A DNA stretch of 6,406 nt, taken from Bacteroidota bacterium (lineage in GTDB: Bacteria; Bacteroidota; Rhodothermia; Rhodothermales; UBA10348). Below are positions 4,859 to 6,406 of this stretch, in pieces; within the stretch, counting starts at the first letter, position 1; each line of letters begins with the position of its first letter. The translations under genes were made by a program, and so were the position numbers. Under the pieces are notes generated by a model that was given only the letters and a program-made list of their open reading frames with translations, did not search any database and was not told where the DNA came from. The stretch is taken from assembly GCA_004356265.1 (NCBI GenBank), contig SMXK01000023.1, positions 1 to 6,406 on the forward strand, written 5' to 3'.

Positions 4859-5029
4859 TTAATTTATTCGCTGGCAGAACCATCGAGCTATAACGGGGAA
4901 AAAAACCCTCAACGATAAACTGCACAACTCAATCCGTGGGGAATACAGCCTACACAAACTGCCGAGAGCGATAGGCTGCTCAGATAGTTGGCTTTGCGCG
5001 GGTGCGCTGTTATTGGTTGGTTTAGACAT
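4859..5029 (-). CDS. Possible 56-residue ORF downstream of tRNA-Gly
   Basis: Unrecognised. ATG 5029 is preceded by AAGGAA at a spacing of 6 bases, a good ribosome binding site. The N terminus MSKPTNNSAPAQSQLSEQPI is polar and looks like a natural disordered start. The second half (LCRLYSP through RVFFPVIARWF to QRIN) is cysteine- and arginine-rich with a short hydrophobic run and is less protein-like; it could lie in a shifted frame or simply not be coding. The ORF begins 77 bases after tRNA-Gly on the same strand and ends 32 bases before a candidate terminator. Its ribosome binding site forms one arm of a hairpin (5035-5055). A structured non-coding leader or tail is the alternative. Confidence 0.32.
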   Translation of the reverse strand: MSKPTNNSAPAQSQLSEQPIALGSLCRLYSPRIELCSLSLRVFFPVIARWFCQRIN

Positions 5030-5034
5030 GGTTG

Positions 5035-5055
5035 GTTCCTTACACTACAAGGAAC
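5035..5055 (-). repeat. Perfect hairpin covering a ribosome binding site
   Basis: GTTCCTT (5035-5041) and AAGGAAC (5049-5055) are perfect 7-bp arms with a 7-base loop. On the - strand the 3' arm is AAGGAAC, the Shine-Dalgarno sequence of the 56-codon ORF, so folding would hide it. It also lies about 50 bases past the tRNA 3' end and could instead protect or delimit the tRNA precursor. Confidence 0.4.
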
Positions 5056-5106
5056 ACTACGAGCGGGTTCTGGTATGTTGATTTTCCGCTAAGTTGTTGA
5101 TTTGAT

Positions 5107-5182
5107 TGGAGCGGGAAACGAGATTCGAACTCGCGACATCCACGTTGGCAACGTGGTGCTCTACCAGCTGAGCTATTCCCGC
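5107..5182 (-). tRNA. tRNA-Gly (anticodon GCC)
   Basis: A complete 76-base cloverleaf on the - strand. The acceptor stem is GCGGGAA/TTCCCGC, the D arm GCTC-AGCTGGTA-GAGC, and the anticodon stem CCACG/CGTGG with loop TTGCCAA (anticodon GCC at 5149-5147). The T arm is GCGAG-TTCGAAT-CTCGT. The discriminator is U and CCA is encoded (5109-5107). It is almost identical in layout to E. coli tRNA-Gly(GCC) and reads GGC/GGU codons. A strong promoter lies 33 bases upstream. Confidence 0.98.
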
Positions 5183-5214
5183 ATCTCAAAAAGACGCAGC
5201 GAAGAAGACCACGC

Positions 5215-5242
5215 ATTGTAAATCAGGCCATCCCATTATCAA
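5215..5242 (-). promoter_or_regulatory. sigma70 promoter of tRNA-Gly
   Basis: On the - strand TTGATA (5242-5237) and TACAAT (5220-5215) each match 5/6 of the consensus with a 16-base spacer. GCGTGG follows directly after the -10, a G+C-rich discriminator like those of stringently controlled stable-RNA promoters. The predicted transcript starts near 5208, about 25 bases before the mature tRNA. Confidence 0.7.
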
Positions 5243-5294
5243 GGGCAATGCGCGAATCTGAATGACTGGCGCGTGACTCAAGCGTTCGCTGGAG

Positions 5295-5708
5295 CTAATC
5301 CAGGATACAGAATCCCAACCGACCGTGGCCGTAGCCCTTCATATCCTCCACATCGAAGGTCGCCGTATTCGGACCGATGTCAACGCCGTCCATATCATCG
5401 GCTTTCTTCAATTCGCTCAACCTCAGGTACGAAGTCGTTTCGTCTATGAACTGACTCGACAGGATGTTCATCACTTCATAGAGATTGCCTTGTATGATGT
5501 CGGTCAGTTCGCCAGATTTTTTTTCCTCGTTGACAAGATCGACGGGGAACATCGAAAGTACGCCACCGACTCCGAAAGCAAATTCAGTATCACAGTAACA
5601 GAGTGCCGCGAGATCATCGTCGTCATCGACGTAGAGGGCAGCATAGTGTTTTTCCGTTTCGGCGAGGTCACCTGCCTCAACGATGTCACAGCCTCCGATG
5701 AACAACAT
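5295..5708 (-). CDS. CheX/CheC-like protein, possible CheY-P phosphatase
   Basis: A 137-residue, acidic, soluble protein. Residues 22-58 (HYAALYVDDDDDLAAL, then VGGVLSMFP) look like the first strands of a CheX-type domain. Residues 66-88 (GELTDIIQGN, then LYEVMNILSSQF) form a helix with E78-xx-N81, the ExxN core with which CheC, CheX and FliY hydrolyse the aspartyl phosphate of CheY. The usual D/S four residues before the Glu is Gly74, and no proline lies 22 residues after Asn81, so the signature is partial. It follows the receiver gene by 52 bases on the same strand, the strongest argument for a role in receiver dephosphorylation. ATG 5708 is the first start after an in-frame TAG. GAGG lies 18 bases upstream, unless GAAC/GTTC folding shortens that distance. 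The + strand frame over it is a shadow. Family assignment is by eye. Confidence 0.75.
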   Translation of the reverse strand: MLFIGGCDIVEAGDLAETEKHYAALYVDDDDDLAALCYCDTEFAFGVGGVLSMFPVDLVNEEKKSGELTDIIQGNLYEVMNILSSQFIDETTSYLRLSELKKADDMDGVDIGPNTATFDVEDMKGYGHGRLGFCILD

Positions 5709-5736
5709 GGGAACGATCTAGTTCAGCCTCTTTTCG

Positions 5737-5769
5737 TTGGGTAGCAAATATTCCAAGTGCCTACCCCAA
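5737..5769 (-). repeat. Intercistronic hairpin between the receiver and CheX-like genes
   Basis: TTGGGTAG (5737-5744) pairs with CTACCCCAA (5761-5769) with one bulged base and a 16-base loop. On the - strand transcript the 5' arm contains the receiver stop codon. No U-run follows, so it is not a terminator; it may tune stability or downstream translation. Confidence 0.35.
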
Positions 5770-6123
5770 TACCGGCCGCAGAGCTTGTTCGAAGGATTCC
5801 GGCGTAAACGGTTTGGCAATCAGAAACTGCGCGCCTGCATCCTTGGCCTTCAATCGCATCTCCGAGGTAGATTCGGTAGTAACAAAACCAAACTTCACAT
5901 CGTTACCCGACTCGCGCAGTTCGGTCAGAAACTCCAGTCCATTCATTTCAGGCATGTTCCAATCGGAAAGCACCAGATTCGGCGATTCACTGGCAACAAC
6001 CTCGAGCGCTTCGATTCCGTTGTCAGCCTCCACGAGCTTCAAACCCGTGAAACCCGCCATACGCAATATCCTTTTGACCAACATTCGCATCGTGGTACTG
6101 TCGTCAACTATCAGGACGTTCAT
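5761..6123 (-). CDS. CheY-like single-domain response regulator
   Basis: A 120-residue receiver domain with no output domain. It has all active-site residues: acidic pair Asp7-Asp8, phosphoacceptor Asp54 (LSDWNMPEMNG), Thr82 (VTTES) and Lys104 (AKPF). The start MNVLIVDDSTTMR is the typical chemotaxis-type receiver opening. Leu101 stands where E. coli CheY has Tyr106, so it need not be a flagellar-switch CheY; it may act on a partner protein or as a phosphate sink. ATG 6123 was chosen over GTG 6138 because GAGAGG lies 7 bases upstream, inside the longer version. It heads a unit with the CheX-like gene. The cognate kinase is not in the window. The long + strand frames over it are shadows. Confidence 0.96.
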   Translation of the reverse strand: MNVLIVDDSTTMRMLVKRILRMAGFTGLKLVEADNGIEALEVVASESPNLVLSDWNMPEMNGLEFLTELRESGNDVKFGFVTTESTSEMRLKAKDAGAQFLIAKPFTPESFEQALRPVLG

Positions 6124-6406
6124 TCCCTTACCTCTCACAACCGCAGTACGACACGCGGCGCGTTCTCTCCTTGTGCCAATTAAGAGTAGCTGGGAAGTTC
6201 TGCCTGCAACTGCCTAGCCCGGATATTTCACCAAAGATAGAAAAAGAGAAGGGCAAGACCCCGTATTTCCTTTATAATTCAGTTGCTTAGAAAGAATTAG
6301 GAAGAGGAATTGCCCGATCCAAACTGTACCCAGAACGTGCTTGAATTTCCAGGCTTTTCGCGTCGAAAATCGAGGTGTCATTCAGTGGCGGCGACATCAC
6401 CAGCAA
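6124..6406. other. Region upstream of the receiver gene, to the window edge
   Basis: This should hold the receiver promoter. On the - strand TATAAA (6276-6271) is a 5/6 match to a -10 element, but no good -35 accompanies it. I see no sigma54 or sigma28 promoter. Close to the edge a - strand frame is open from 6406 to TAA 6287 (last residues AIPLPNSF) and other frames are also open for shorter distances, so a truncated gene end is possible but cannot be picked. Confidence 0.35.

Larger units (their letters stand above)
4374..5106. other. Long stretch between formate dehydrogenase and tRNA-Gly without a standard gene
   Basis: This 733-base stretch holds no ORF that can be named. It contains a 23-codon frame (4404-4475, starting MSFNLGF) 30 bases after the dehydrogenase, a coding-like + strand frame split by a TGA and a frameshift (4462-4794), a candidate - strand terminator (4794-4827) and a possible - strand ORF of 56 codons (4859-5029). 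It also holds a 7-bp inverted repeat, CAGCCTA (4946-4952) with TAGGCTG (4972-4978). A clear terminator for the dehydrogenase is not visible; CGGGT/ACCCG (near 4478-4494) is a stem without a T-run. The + strand frame of 63 codons starting at GTG 4658 is basic and lacks features, and is judged a shadow. Confidence 0.5.

Noticed and set aside
5325..5744. 139-codon + strand frame with a plausible-looking translation
   Set aside because: It mirrors the CheX-like gene. The - strand product has the ExxN helix and follows the receiver gene, while the + strand frame has no ribosome binding site or operon context.
6155..6185. Possible sigma54 promoter (TTGGCAC on the - strand) before the receiver gene
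   Set aside because: No GC dinucleotide or TTGC element occurs at the required -12 spacing.
5737..6217. Long + strand frames of 148 and 134 codons
   Set aside because: They are antisense to the receiver gene, whose active-site residues are complete.
6287..6406. - strand frame open from the window edge to TAA 6287
   Set aside because: Only 39 codons are visible. Another - strand phase (ending near 6381 in AGDVAATE) and a + strand phase are equally possible, so no truncated gene can be called.

Overview
The window looks like a chromosomal segment of a gammaproteobacterium. The grounds are the CCA-encoding tRNA-Gly(GCC), an NAD-dependent formate dehydrogenase of the Pseudomonas sp. 101/methylotroph type, a DUF6316-like small protein and a CorA-family transporter. 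Base composition is close to even and many intergenic gaps are long (200-700 bases). No IS element, CRISPR array or prophage module is visible. Genus cannot be fixed from the sequence.

Left part, + strand: a CorA/ZntB-type divalent cation channel (178-1137), then a gap holding a 28-residue signal-peptide-like ORF (1216-1302), then a DUF6316-like protein (1499-1705) with a very strong ribosome binding site. Middle, - strand: a conserved 86-residue hypothetical protein (2466 to 2206) and a 49-residue charged ORF (2132 to 1983), closed by a clear intrinsic terminator at 1903-1932. Between that terminator and the DUF6316-like gene lie two adjacent LexA-box-like palindromes (1807-1840) with no obvious target gene.

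Centre, + strand: a 55-residue rubredoxin (2741-2908) and the NAD-dependent formate dehydrogenase (3150-4373), whose catalytic residues are all present. The formate dehydrogenase ribosome binding site sits in the loop of a perfect AU-rich hairpin next to the start codon. After it comes a 730-base stretch without a standard long ORF. It holds a coding-like frame interrupted by one TGA and by an apparent frameshift in a C6 run, ending in a single-helix membrane segment (4462-4794).

Right part, - strand: a CheY-like single-domain response regulator (6123 to 5761), a 137-residue protein with the ExxN helix signature of CheC/CheX/FliY phosphatases (5708 to 5295), then tRNA-Gly(GCC) (5182 to 5107) with its own strong sigma70 promoter, then a possible 56-residue ORF (5029 to 4859) and a candidate terminator (4794-4827). 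The most interesting reading is the receiver/CheX-like pair as a compact signalling-and-dephosphorylation unit. The broken or recoded membrane ORF and the orphan LexA-like sites come next.
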